DNA from: a virus
IMG/VR virus record: IMGVR_UViG_3300050821_016964
Span: 1-64,000 of that record
DNA: 64,000 nt
Direction: 5' to 3' (one strand)
The notes under the pieces were generated by a model that saw nothing but the letters and a program-made list of their open reading frames with translations, ran no database searches and was not told the DNA's origin. The first letter of the stretch is position 1, and every line of letters begins with the position of its first letter. This document shows, one piece after another, positions 40,768 through 48,078 of this stretch. Both the position numbers and the translations under genes were made by a program.

Positions 40768-42525
40768 TCAAGCCAGAGTCACCCCCCGCTTGTCGCCGCC
40801 CTGCTTGCGTGCCCATGCCTTCTCCGCTGCTTTAATACTTTTGTACGTCGCGTACGAACCCTCTTGACTCTTCTTGTGCGCGAGCTTGGGCTTGTGGTAG
40901 TATAAACCAGTGTACATACACAGATAGCCTAGATTATCACATTGGTGGCTGTCCTTCGCCAGCGGCTTGTCTGTCACCTCACCGGCAACGACCTTGAACG
41001 CGTACCGCTCCATGTTGCGCACCAGGTGCGGGCAGGAGCCGCGGAGAATCCGGATCTTGGTGGTCCCGTCAGGCCGCACCCGGAGCCAGTCCTTGATCCG
41101 CAGAATGCGGCCCGTGGGATCATCGTACCCGTAAGTCAGCATCGTGCCACAGGTAGGCGTGCGGATCTTGAGCGTCTTGAACGCGTTCCGGTACTGGGTC
41201 TCGGGCAGCATGCCGGAGCCGAGCTCACGCAGGTTCCCCCCGTGCGAGTCGAACAGGTGGGCATACATCTCCAGGTCGCCGATGTGGTCCTTCAGGGCCT
41301 GGGCTAAGAGCGCCGCATCGCAGCCCCGGATGTACGCTTCGTCGTAGAAGTACACGTAGTCGCCGTAGAGTAGGGGGTCCACCCCTGGCGTGCCGTCGTA
41401 CTTCATGGGCGGGACAGCACAGAAGAGGAGCGCGCCGACCTTGAACCCGGGATCGATCGAGCAGAAGTGGCACCAGGACATGGGGATCGCGAACGGCTCG
41501 ACACCATGGACGCCGCGGGGGAAGAAGTGGCTCTCGAAGACGCGGGTGCCCGAGATCGCGAAGTCGCCGTCGATCCGGAGCCGGCGATCGTCGTCGGTCA
41601 GGCTGCTCTCGAAGTCTCGCTTGGCCCGCTCGGGCATGTGGACGTTGTCCCAGATCGACAGGAAGAACTCCTGCACCAAGGGCGTGGACGTGTCCCCCGT
41701 CTCCGCCTGCTCCTCGGCGATCGCCCCCGCCCGCTGGTGGAGCTCGAAGAGCGCCTGCGTCCCGACGTGCGGGGTGGCGCCCCACCAGAAGAAACCGTTG
41801 CGGTCAATCAGGCGCGCCATCGCCTCGGTAAACCATCCTTCGTTCACTACCTCCTCGTCAAAAATACATATGTCGACATCTACACCCGAGATTGCTTCGG
41901 GGTCCGCCTTGGACGAGTAAAAATTGCACTCCCACCCGTTCTTGAGGACCAGTTTGGTAGGAATCCCCGCCGCCTTCTTCTCCCACGAGATGTCCTTGAT
42001 CAGCCGGGGGGGGATCAGGGGAGGCGCGGGCTTGCCCCGGCCCAGGTCCCCGGGTCGCCGGGCACGCCAGACCTTCGTGGCCGGGTCCCGGATCATCTGG
42101 AACGAGCCGGCCCGGCCGAGCTTGCGCCAGATGACCTCGCCGATCTTGTTCATGTCCCGCGCAACGACGATGGCCCGGCCGTTCTCCCGCGGGTACTTGT
42201 CCGGGTTCGGGTGCATCCCCGTCATCGCCCAGCCGAGCTCGATCATCGAACTGGTCGTCTTGCCCGAGCGGTTCGAGCCGATCGCGACCCGCTGCCTGGC
42301 CATCGAGTTGTGGAACGCCCACTGAGCCGGCATCGGCTCGTAGATCCGCAAGGCCTCGCACTGGCGCCGCTCCAGCTCCAGGAGCATCGCCCGGACCCGG
42401 GCCACCTCCGTCGGCGCCAGCGTCCCCCCCTCGCCAGGGAGATGCAGCCCCGCGTTCTCCAGGACGACCGGATCGAATGCCCCGTGCCGGTGCCGCGGAC
42501 CCCCGATATTCCGCCGCTCGGGCAT
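40768..42525 (-). CDS. terL: terminase large subunit (585 aa)
   Basis: The ATPase part carries Walker A GSNRSGKTTS near 83-92 and Walker B VDICIFDEEVV near 214-224. The nuclease part begins CSIDPGFKVGALLF near 355 (first acidic residue), with YDEAYIRGCD near 395 and DSHGGNLREL near 425 as further acidic candidates. Length is normal for a large terminase. It packages DNA through the portal with the small subunit. The C-terminal segment EGSYATYKSIK is duplicated in inverted orientation just downstream. Confidence 0.9.
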   Translation of the reverse strand: MPERRNIGGPRHRHGAFDPVVLENAGLHLPGEGGTLAPTEVARVRAMLLELERRQCEALRIYEPMPAQWAFHNSMARQRVAIGSNRSGKTTSSMIELGWAMTGMHPNPDKYPRENGRAIVVARDMNKIGEVIWRKLGRAGSFQMIRDPATKVWRARRPGDLGRGKPAPPLIPPRLIKDISWEKKAAGIPTKLVLKNGWECNFYSSKADPEAISGVDVDICIFDEEVVNEGWFTEAMARLIDRNGFFWWGATPHVGTQALFELHQRAGAIAEEQAETGDTSTPLVQEFFLSIWDNVHMPERAKRDFESSLTDDDRRLRIDGDFAISGTRVFESHFFPRGVHGVEPFAIPMSWCHFCSIDPGFKVGALLFCAVPPMKYDGTPGVDPLLYGDYVYFYDEAYIRGCDAALLAQALKDHIGDLEMYAHLFDSHGGNLRELGSGMLPETQYRNAFKTLKIRTPTCGTMLTYGYDDPTGRILRIKDWLRVRPDGTTKIRILRGSCPHLVRNMERYAFKVVAGEVTDKPLAKDSHQCDNLGYLCMYTGLYYHKPKLAHKKSQEGSYATYKSIKAAEKAWARKQGGDKRGVTLA

Positions 42526-42553
42526 GTCCCAGCACCCCTTCCCCAGCCCGAAC

Positions 42554-42572
42554 TTGCGCAGGGCCTGCGCAA
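42554..42572 (+). repeat. dispersed 19-bp palindrome, copy 4
   Basis: TTGCGCAGGGCCTGCGCAA is followed by AAACCGAAACCG. It lies in the 60-bp gap between the small- and large-terminase genes. Unlike copies 1-3 and 5, it points against the direction of the surrounding genes. No start codon lies shortly downstream in its own direction. Confidence 0.9.
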
Positions 42573-42585
42573 ACCGAAACCGTAC

Positions 42586-43089
42586 TTAGTTGAACGGTTC
42601 GTGAGGCTCGTCTTCAGGAATCTCCTGAAACTCTTCGGCCGCAGCAGCTTGCGCCTCCTGGGCTGCAAGGGCCTCGGCAGCCTTCCGTTCCCTGTAGGCA
42701 CGCCTCCCCGCGGGGGTATGGGCAGGATAGGACGTGAGCACCCGGAGCTGGGGGATCGCCGAGGCGACAGCGCCCAGGAGCTCCTCCTCGGACATCTCCT
42801 CGACTGCGGTGGTCCGCACGTCGTCGGAGTGCCAGTTCACCAGGCGGCAGATCGAGTCCAAGATCCGCTGGCGGGAGATCGCCCCCGTCTTGGCATTACA
42901 GAGCTCGTTGACCATGATCTCCGCCAGGGCCGCCTGGCCGTCCTTCTGCTTCTCCCGGCCGAGGGCCTCGTAGATCTCGTTCAGAAGGCCCGAGCGGTCG
43001 AACGACGAGCCGGGGCGAGCCAGCGCCTTGACGACCTTCCGGTTCGTCAACGTGTTAACCAGCGATTCTTCCTTGCTAGGACGAGCCAT
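42586..43089 (-). CDS. probable terminase small subunit (167 aa)
   Basis: The gene lies immediately upstream of terL in the same direction. The protein is charged and helical: an N-terminal basic part (RPSKEESLVNTLTNRKVVKA), a central helical region (AALAEIMVNELCNAKTGAIS, QRILDSICRLVNW), and a Glu/Ala-rich C-terminal tail. Size and position fit a small terminase. No classical HTH signature is obvious, so the call leans on context. Confidence 0.6.
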   Translation of the reverse strand: MARPSKEESLVNTLTNRKVVKALARPGSSFDRSGLLNEIYEALGREKQKDGQAALAEIMVNELCNAKTGAISRQRILDSICRLVNWHSDDVRTTAVEEMSEEELLGAVASAIPQLRVLTSYPAHTPAGRRAYRERKAAEALAAQEAQAAAAEEFQEIPEDEPHEPFN

Positions 43090-43112
43090 GGCGCCCAGTC
43101 TACCAGAGGCGC

Positions 43113-43155
43113 AAAAACACGGCCAGCCTCCCCCGCGCGACTGGGAAAGGCTGGC
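43113..43155 (-). terminator. intrinsic terminator between the regulatory cluster and terminase genes
   Basis: On the minus strand GCCAGCCT (43155-43148) pairs with AGGCTGGC (43129-43122) across an 18-nt loop. CGTG and then a TTTTT run (43117-43113) follow. It ends transcription of the genes at 43235-44692 and would make the terminase genes depend on another promoter or on antitermination. Confidence 0.65.
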
Positions 43156-43180
43156 TGTGCGAACTGCGTCCCTTGGAGAA

Positions 43181-43213
43181 GTTTCAATCCGCCCCCGACG
43201 GTGAGGCCGGGGG
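43181..43213 (-). CRISPR. solitary CRISPR-repeat-like unit (33 nt)
   Basis: The minus strand reads CCCCCGGCCTCACCG, then TCGGGGGCGGATTGAAAC. It has a stem of six G-C pairs (CCCCCG with CGGGGG) and the GGATTGAAAC end characteristic of type I repeats. It is in a 145-bp intergenic gap with no second copy, spacers or cas genes. The same 16 terminal bases recur at 40705. The minus orientation matches the local transcription. Confidence 0.6.
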
Positions 43214-43234
43214 AGAGCACACTATGCCCGAGCC

Positions 43235-43750
43235 TCAGGGCATCGTCAAGGTCGGCTCGCCCCGGATCTCCCAGCAGTGCGTGTACGTGAAGTTGCCACT
43301 CGACCGCTTCACGGCGTTCATCAACTTCACCGCCGTTCCCGTCGTCCAGTCACACAGAGGCTCCCAGCCAGCGTTGACATCGAAGATCCAGTGATTCCCC
43401 CCCTCGTACCGCGAGGCGATCCAGTGCGTGTACCGGTACCGGGCCCGGAACGGCACCTCCGGCGCCATCCAGGGACCGCCCCACTGCACCCGGACCACCC
43501 CGCGGTAGGGCAACTGGCTCGCCACCGTGCGGTGGTGCCGCAGCCCCAGCTTCGTGATCGCCTCGGCCATCATCGAGGGGTTCATGTACCCCCGCTGCTC
43601 GAAGTCCCCCAGGCGCGGCCGCACCTCCTCCAGCGAGCACCCGACCGCCGCAGCCAGAGCCGCGGGGCCGCAGTTACACCCCCACTCCTCGTACGCCGCA
43701 TCCAATTCGTCCGAGCTGAATCCACACCCCGGTCGCGTCGCGGTTCTCAT
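43235..43750 (-). CDS. C39/papain-like cysteine peptidase-fold protein (171 aa)
   Basis: WGCNCGPAALAAAVGCSLEE near 23-42 supplies a candidate nucleophile Cys at the start of a helix (Cys27, with Cys25 beside it). THWIASRYEGGNHWIFDVN near 105-125 gives a catalytic-type His followed by Asp/Asn. The order Cys, His, Asp/Asn fits C39-like and related hydrolases. The substrate is unknown. A processing or lysis enzyme is possible. Confidence 0.6.
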   Translation of the reverse strand: MRTATRPGCGFSSDELDAAYEEWGCNCGPAALAAAVGCSLEEVRPRLGDFEQRGYMNPSMMAEAITKLGLRHHRTVASQLPYRGVVRVQWGGPWMAPEVPFRARYRYTHWIASRYEGGNHWIFDVNAGWEPLCDWTTGTAVKLMNAVKRSSGNFTYTHCWEIRGEPTLTMP

Positions 43751-43762
43751 CGCCTCATCCTT

Positions 43763-44011
43763 TCAGAATGGTCTCTCCCACGGCTTCGGCTTGATCGGCA
43801 GCCTCGCCTCCGGTACCCCGTCTACGGTCCATCCCTTACTGGGCGAGTCGGGCGATAACCCTTTCGGAAGCCCCAGGAAGTCGAAGTACATACCACAGTC
43901 GGCACACTTGATCGTGATGTCCGCGCTATACGACTCGACGCGCCCTTCGTCATCCGTGAGACGGTTCACGTTCGTCATTGCCTCGAATGATTCGTGCTTA
44001 CACTCGGCCAT
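43763..44011 (-). CDS. small zinc-binding conserved phage protein (82 aa)
   Basis: I chose ATG 44011, preceded by CAGGAGACATCG. The protein starts MAECKHESFEAMTNVNRLTD and contains CADCGMYFDFLGLPKGLSP, a Cys pair that with the N-terminal Cys and His could bind zinc. ARLPIKPKP is near the end. The FxGLPxGL.P segment is familiar from small phage proteins of unknown function. Confidence 0.7.
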   Translation of the reverse strand: MAECKHESFEAMTNVNRLTDDEGRVESYSADITIKCADCGMYFDFLGLPKGLSPDSPSKGWTVDGVPEARLPIKPKPWERPF

Positions 44012-44295
44012 CGATGTCTCCTGTCCCAATCCTCGCGCAACCGCTCCGTGCCACACTCGTGGCGCGACAGCGTGTAGTCGCCCGTCAGGATGTCCTTGTG
44101 CAGCCGGTACGCCCCGTAATTCGTCCCCGGCAGCTTCTCCAGGAAGCGGTCCTCGGGAGACCTGCCGTCGATCATGGCGCCGATCACCGAATGCGGAAAC
44201 GCCTCATTGAACTCCCAGCGCGTGATCCTCAGGCACTCGCCCGGCTTCATGGACCAGGCTACCTCAAGCAGATACCACTCCATGGAAACACTCAC
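43975..44295 (-). CDS. hypothetical protein (106 aa)
   Basis: GTG 44295 follows AGGGCGAC. ATG 44283 is an alternative. The protein is MEWYLLEVAWSMKPGECLRI, then a mixed alpha/beta sequence, ending in a basic region. It overlaps the zinc-binding gene by 37 bp in another frame. No family is recognised. Confidence 0.6.
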   Translation of the reverse strand: MSVSMEWYLLEVAWSMKPGECLRITRWEFNEAFPHSVIGAMIDGRSPEDRFLEKLPGTNYGAYRLHKDILTGDYTLSRHECGTERLREDWDRRHRWPSVSTNHSRQ

Positions 44296-44311
44296 GAGCG
44301 TCGCCCTTTCG

Positions 44312-44692
44312 TCAAGGATTGCCCAACTGTTCTATCAGAATCTTCTCGATCGCATCTTGGAACTTGTCGAGCGCCTCGATGGCCAGGAAGGAATCCTCAT
44401 TGTCAAGTCTGTACTCGATCAGCGTCTCCCGATAGGCGTTCCGGATCAGCCCCTGGACCGTGTTCAACGCCTGAAGCGTCTCCAGACGCAGTGTCGCCTT
44501 GGGCCGCTCCACCGGGGGCGCCACGCTGACATGAACCTCATGCGATTCCCGGGATGGCTTAGTCTCCTTTAACCGGACACGGATCGCATCACAGAAACGT
44601 TGATCAAGACCATCGCAAGATCTGAGTACCCAGTGGAGATAGTCTTTGGGAATCTCCCCGAGATACCTCCCTTTGTACTTCCCGAATGGCAT
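44312..44692 (-). CDS. DUF3820-like protein (126 aa)
   Basis: The sequence MPFGKYKGRYLGEIPKDYLH, continuing WVLRSC, is the characteristic start of DUF3820 proteins, often seen in phages or fused to exonucleases. I therefore choose ATG 44692 with GAGGT upstream over the longer in-frame start at 44722. The C-terminal half is helical. The function of DUF3820 is not established. Confidence 0.7.
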   Translation of the reverse strand: MPFGKYKGRYLGEIPKDYLHWVLRSCDGLDQRFCDAIRVRLKETKPSRESHEVHVSVAPPVERPKATLRLETLQALNTVQGLIRNAYRETLIEYRLDNEDSFLAIEALDKFQDAIEKILIEQLGNP

Positions 44693-44717
44693 GATAGCTG
44701 ACCTCATGCGAATCTTA

Positions 44718-44746
44718 TTCATATTCTGATTTCGCAGTCCCATAAC
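44718..44746 (+). promoter_or_regulatory. possible plus-strand promoter for the structured RNA
   Basis: TTCATA (44718-44723) and CATAAC (44741-44746) are spaced by 17 bp and match the sigma-70 consensus at 4 of 6 positions each. They lie in front of the structured region and just upstream of the start of the divergent DUF3820 gene. Phage or planctomycete sigma specificity may differ. Confidence 0.35.
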
Positions 44747-44752
44747 CCTTCT

Positions 44753-45325
44753 CCTGGACCCAGTCCGCATCCGGGCAAGTAGGCCGGTTCACGGCCGTTC
44801 TCGTCGGTGGGGGCCATTCCCCACGAGGTACAAGGCTTGCTATCGCTCAGTCTGGTACCGGCAGCCGCCGGTAGGCTTCCTGCGATCTCCGACTAGGGGT
44901 GCTACATGACCCCCTTGCCCTCCGGGATGCAGCGGTCGGCAGAGCCCGGAATTTTTTGATTGAGTCGGTCGATCCAGAACGTTGTTCCCACGGGTTCCTG
45001 GAAAACCCGCTCCGTTTGCAACTAGGGAAAGCCAGTGGGCCATATGGGCACAGCCAGTGTGACGGCAGAGTGCGCAGGGAGACTGACCGGGGGTAACCCG
45101 TGGCGTTGCCCCGGACCACGGTCCGGATAGGCGCCCTTTCATTGACCCGGTGTTTTCGCGCAGATTCCCCGCCGCCACGTCGCGACAGCAAGCAGCAAAA
45201 TTGCGAGGTTCGCCTTGGCCAGATGATGTCTTTGGTGTAGGCTTCAAGGCGAAGGGTGCCCCGCGTACAACGGGAACCAAGTGGATGCCTCGGGGTTTAC
45301 GGGCCCCGGGGCATCTGCGTTTTTA
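44753..45325 (+). ncRNA. candidate large structured non-coding RNA (about 0.5 kb)
   Basis: All genes around this region are on the minus strand, yet the plus strand ends here in a strong intrinsic terminator with no plus-strand gene before it. The intervening sequence is packed with hairpins: GGCCG/CGGCC (44783), TGGGG/CCCCA (44811), TACCGGC/GCCGGTA (44855), CGGGTT/AACCCG (44992), CCGGACC/GGTCCGG (45112) and TTCGCCTTG/CAAGGCGAA (45209 and 45245). The only long frame (minus strand, 44840-45280) lacks a ribosome site and reads as low-quality shadow. It does not match tmRNA, RNase P RNA, SRP RNA or a group I intron core by eye. The 5' end is uncertain. Confidence 0.6.
45284..45324 (+). terminator. 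intrinsic terminator, plus strand
   Basis: GATGCCTCGGGG pairs fully (one G-U) with CCCCGGGGCATC across an 8-nt loop, giving a 12-bp stem, followed by TGCG and TTTTT. The T-run ends on the stop codon of the convergent gene at 45323. There is no matching T-run on the minus strand. Confidence 0.8.
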
Positions 45326-45556
45326 CCCTGTCTTCCCTTCGGCTGCAAGTCGTCTTCCGAATTCGTCCATGTCTTCCCGGCCACCGTGAATCGAAACGTA
45401 GTCCGGACGCGAGTTCCAATCCTCGACCGCACAATTCTCGAAGCGGATCTCAGCCACAAGCAAATCGCCCCATTCGGAATCGAATACCGCGACGTGAACG
45501 TTGCCCCGCTCCGCCTGGATCGCCTGGAGTTTCTCGATCATCTCGCTTATCCGCAC
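45323..45556 (-). CDS. hypothetical acidic protein (77 aa)
   Basis: GTG 45556 has GGGAGGCACC just upstream and overlaps the previous stop by 10 bp. The sequence (ISEMIEKLQAIQAERGNVHV, AVFDSEWGDLLVAEIRFE) is a compact alpha/beta protein of a kind found as small anonymous phage genes. No motif is assigned. Confidence 0.7.
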   Translation of the reverse strand: MRISEMIEKLQAIQAERGNVHVAVFDSEWGDLLVAEIRFENCAVEDWNSRPDYVSIHGGREDMDEFGRRLAAEGKTG

Positions 45557-45750
45557 GGTGCCTCCCTCACTTCGTAGTTCCCGCGGAGCTGAAGGTCGCG
45601 CTTCAGACCCGCGATCTCCTTGCCTATCTCTAAATCCTTCGCCAGAACCCCACGGTTAACAGGATGGTCCTCAGGCGCTAGCCAGAGCCACTCCAGGCCC
45701 AGCTTGAGCCGGTCCTGCTCACGCCGCTCGATCAGTTCAGAAAGCATCAT
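45547..45750 (-). CDS. hypothetical helical protein (67 aa)
   Basis: ATG 45750 is preceded by GCGAGGAAACCCG. The protein MMLSELIERREQDRLKLGLE is helical and charged, with KDLEIGKEIAGLKRDLQLRG suggesting a short coiled coil. No family is recognised. Confidence 0.65.
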   Translation of the reverse strand: MMLSELIERREQDRLKLGLEWLWLAPEDHPVNRGVLAKDLEIGKEIAGLKRDLQLRGNYEVREAPCG

Positions 45751-45943
45751 CGGGTTTCCTCGCTGCCTTGAGTTCCTTCCTGTATCGCCTCGACGGCACG
45801 ATGCTACGGCGACAACCTGGGCAGCGCGTGACGTAACCAGCGGCCCGACCGTGGAATTTCCGTAGGGTGACCTTCCAGCCCTTGAGCGTGTCGTCATCCT
45901 CCGGATGCTTGCCGCAGAAGTAGCACGTCACATCGGCCTGCAT
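45737..45943 (-). CDS. small zinc-ribbon protein (68 aa)
   Basis: ATG 45943 overlaps the upstream stop (TGATG). Cys pairs CYFCGKH near 7-13 and CPGCR near 43-47 form a four-Cys zinc ribbon. The rest is basic (LRKFHGRAAGYVTR, RRYRKELKAARK), suggesting nucleic-acid binding. Confidence 0.7.
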   Translation of the reverse strand: MQADVTCYFCGKHPEDDDTLKGWKVTLRKFHGRAAGYVTRCPGCRRSIVPSRRYRKELKAARKPDDAF

Positions 45944-46485
45944 CAATCCTCCGACGGGGGCTTGGCCGAGTTGACGGGATCGTTCGCGGCACCCTCCCGG
46001 AAGCGGGCGCGGGTGTCCTGGGCCCACTGGGGCTCCGGCTCCGGCGGCGGGGGGATCTCCTCGGGGTCCAGGATATCCCGGATCGCCACCACCTCGTAGA
46101 TTACCGAATCGCAGAGCGGGCAGAACCGCACCGTCATCCGCTCGCTCATCACCTCGGCCCGGGTCGCTAAGGCCTCGACGCCGGCCCGCAGAGCGTCCAG
46201 GTGCTTCTCGCAGCACGCCGGGGCCCGGATCACCCGGCAGAGCACGGCAGCCCCGAGGCGGGTCGCCTGCTCCCGCGTGACGAACCATTTCCGGGCCTCG
46301 TTGTCCCACCGGCCGCCGACTGCGGAGATCCTGGCGCGGAACGGGTACGTGTCCCGCCCGGCCAGGAAGTAATCCCCCTGCCCCGTCGGCCACGCTTCCA
46401 GTGTCCCCCGGGCCGCGCTCGACCGGGAGCAAGATTCTTGCCGCAGCCGGAACGGCGCCTCGGGTGCGCTTCTTGGTTTCCTCAT
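45943..46485 (-). CDS. protein with DTYPxR..I.A.GGRWD domain and zinc finger (180 aa)
   Basis: I chose ATG 46485, which follows GCGGGGGAACC. Residues about 35-70 contain YFLAGRDTYPFRARISAVGG, continuing RWDNEARKWFV, a small domain I recognise from many phage and bacterial proteins of unknown role. A FCPLCD finger lies near 130, and the tail is Pro/Glu-rich. It is the first minus-strand gene behind the divergent promoter. Confidence 0.65.
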   Translation of the reverse strand: MRKPRSAPEAPFRLRQESCSRSSAARGTLEAWPTGQGDYFLAGRDTYPFRARISAVGGRWDNEARKWFVTREQATRLGAAVLCRVIRAPACCEKHLDALRAGVEALATRAEVMSERMTVRFCPLCDSVIYEVVAIRDILDPEEIPPPPEPEPQWAQDTRARFREGAANDPVNSAKPPSED

Positions 46486-46526
46486 CTCGGTTCCCCCGCA
46501 AATGTTCCGCACTGCCAGACACGGGG

Positions 46527-46555
46527 ATTATAGACCGGTTCGCAGCCCACGTCCA
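46527..46555 (-). promoter_or_regulatory. sigma-70-type promoter, minus strand
   Basis: On the minus strand TATAAT (46532-46527) is a perfect -10 hexamer, and TGGACG lies 17 bp upstream (46555-46550) as a 4-of-6 -35. It points at the gene starting at 46485, about 40 bp away. Confidence 0.6.
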
Positions 46556-46586
46556 GAGGAAAGTGGTAGGAAATGGTACGCGACAC

Positions 46587-46615
46587 TTGACGCCTATCGT
46601 AGGCTGTGGTAGGCT
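46587..46615 (+). promoter_or_regulatory. sigma-70-type promoter, plus strand (early/replication block)
   Basis: TTGACG (5 of 6) and TAGGCT (3 of 6) are spaced by 17 bp, 26 bp before the first gene of the plus-strand block. GTAGGCT occurs twice in this stretch (46600 and 46609), a short direct repeat that could bind a regulator. The promoter is back to back with the minus-strand promoter. Confidence 0.5.
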
Positions 46616-46640
46616 CCGGTCGACACCTCGGAGGAGCACG

Positions 46641-46829
46641 ATGCCGCAGACGCAGATCGAAGCTGAACTGGTCCACGCCCTGGAGGAAGCCTCGTTCGTC
46701 ACGCTCCTCCTGGCGTATGCATGCGGCACCGACAACGAGGCGGACAACAAGGCACGGGAGTCGTTCGTCCGCATGACGCTGGCCTGGGACAAGCTGATCA
46801 AGAAGGCAAGAGAGGGGAGTGAGAAGTGA
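46641..46829 (+). CDS. hypothetical helical protein (62 aa)
   Basis: ATG 46641 follows GGAGGAGCACG. The protein MPQTQIEAELVHALEEASFV is helical, with a polar region and a basic end. It is the first gene of the replication block, and its stop overlaps the Rad52-like start (GTGA). No family is recognised. Confidence 0.7.
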   Translation: MPQTQIEAELVHALEEASFVTLLLAYACGTDNEADNKARESFVRMTLAWDKLIKKAREGSEK

Positions 46830-48076
46830 GCACAAAACACGCCGAGATCTTCGCCGCTTTAGCGGCTCCGTTTCATCCCAGTGACGTCAAGCAGCGGGAC
46901 GGCCAGGGGCGGAACAAGCTGAGTTATATCACGGCCAGGACCGTCATGAATCGCCTTGACGAAGTGCTCGGACCGGAGGGGTGGCACTTCGAGCTTCAGC
47001 CGTGGGGAGACTCGCTGATCGGCACCCTGATCCTCTTTCTCCCGGATGGAACCGTCGTCAGAAAGAGCGACGCCGGCGGCCGGGCCGGGATGAAGACGGC
47101 CGACGACGATACCAAGTCCGCGGCATCGGACTGCCTGAAGCGCTGCGCCGTGCTTGTAGGGATCGGCAGGAGCCTCTACGGTGATGGCCAGGTCAGTTTC
47201 GGCGCCGGGAACGGCCAGCAGCAGCCCCAGCCGGCAATGCGGCCCGCTGACACGCGCTCGGCCACGGAGCGGCTGATCGACTGGTGCGCCAAGGAGGGGC
47301 ACTCGGGGCGGCTTCAGGCGATCGCCAGAAGCGTCTACAACTGCCAGGCCCCGGAGCTGAACGCGGTTCAGGCCAAGGCGATCTACAAGCTGATCAAGGA
47401 CTCCGGCGCCGTGGGCAGCGTTCCACAACCCGGGCCGCGCTTCCCGATCGAGCAGCGAATCGAGGAGGATACCCGGCATTCCCAGGATATGGCAGCGGCG
47501 AGAGCGTCGCGCCAGCCCGATCCCGTGGATCAGGTAGTCGAGAACATCAAGGGCGCCCAGGAGCCGGGGAAGAACGCCAACGGCAACCCGGTGAAGTTTG
47601 GCTGGCCGCACTCGGGAGTGTCGCTGTTCGCGTGGATGAAGAACATCAGTAAGGCGTTCGGCAAGGACGTGATCGGCATCGTGAAGGACCGCTTTCCCGA
47701 GCAGATGGCGACCGATGGAACCTTTCGATCGTGGCCGCCGGCCATCGTGGAAGAGGCTGCCGTCGACATCGCGAAGTTCGTGTCGGGCTGGCCCGGCTAC
47801 TCGGGCGAGTTCGACAAGCGCTTGCCCGTCAGCCTACATGACCTGCGGGACAAGCTCTGGACCGCAGCGGGCGAACTGGCCGATGCCCTGGGCCAGCAGC
47901 CGACGACGGAGGCGATCGAGAACCTGATCCAGCAGACCAGCCAGTCGCTGGCCGGCCGCTTCGGCGGCGAGGTCATCGACGTACTCGAGGCATGCGAGAA
48001 CAAAGAGATGCTCGAAGCGATCCTGGAGGTCGTCGAGAGTGATGTCAAGGATTCCAAGGCCCTTACTGCGGAGTAA
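46826..48076 (+). CDS. Rad52/Rad22-like single-strand annealing protein (416 aa)
   Basis: Residues 5-125 match the Rad52-like fold: FAALAAPFHPSDVKQRDGQG near the start, then LSYITARTVMNRLDEVLGPE and GW, and DTKSAASDCLKRCAVLVGIG continuing RSLY near 93-115. The C-terminal 280 residues are helical and unlike host Rad52. Such proteins anneal complementary single strands in phage recombination and replication. The start is GTG 46826, overlapping the previous stop. Confidence 0.8.
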   Translation: MSTKHAEIFAALAAPFHPSDVKQRDGQGRNKLSYITARTVMNRLDEVLGPEGWHFELQPWGDSLIGTLILFLPDGTVVRKSDAGGRAGMKTADDDTKSAASDCLKRCAVLVGIGRSLYGDGQVSFGAGNGQQQPQPAMRPADTRSATERLIDWCAKEGHSGRLQAIARSVYNCQAPELNAVQAKAIYKLIKDSGAVGSVPQPGPRFPIEQRIEEDTRHSQDMAAARASRQPDPVDQVVENIKGAQEPGKNANGNPVKFGWPHSGVSLFAWMKNISKAFGKDVIGIVKDRFPEQMATDGTFRSWPPAIVEEAAVDIAKFVSGWPGYSGEFDKRLPVSLHDLRDKLWTAAGELADALGQQPTTEAIENLIQQTSQSLAGRFGGEVIDVLEACENKEMLEAILEVVESDVKDSKALTAE

Positions 48077-48078
48077 AT

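Noticed and set aside
40262-40867. 201-codon plus-strand frame with EGSYATYKSIK-FQSAP
   Set aside because: It overlaps the PKD gene and terL antisense. FQSAP is only the translation of the CRISPR-like unit. The repeat itself is kept as a separate feature.
4634-43213. A CRISPR array
   Set aside because: Each repeat-like unit is single. No spacer-repeat series and no cas genes are visible.
41467-43290. 607-codon plus-strand frame over the terminase genes
   Set aside because: It is antisense to the recognised terminase large subunit. Its C-terminus only reads through the palindrome and the CRISPR-like unit.
44840-45280. 147-codon minus-strand frame in the structured region
   Set aside because: It has no ribosome site and Arg/Gly/Pro-rich composition, and it lies opposite a terminated, hairpin-rich plus-strand segment.
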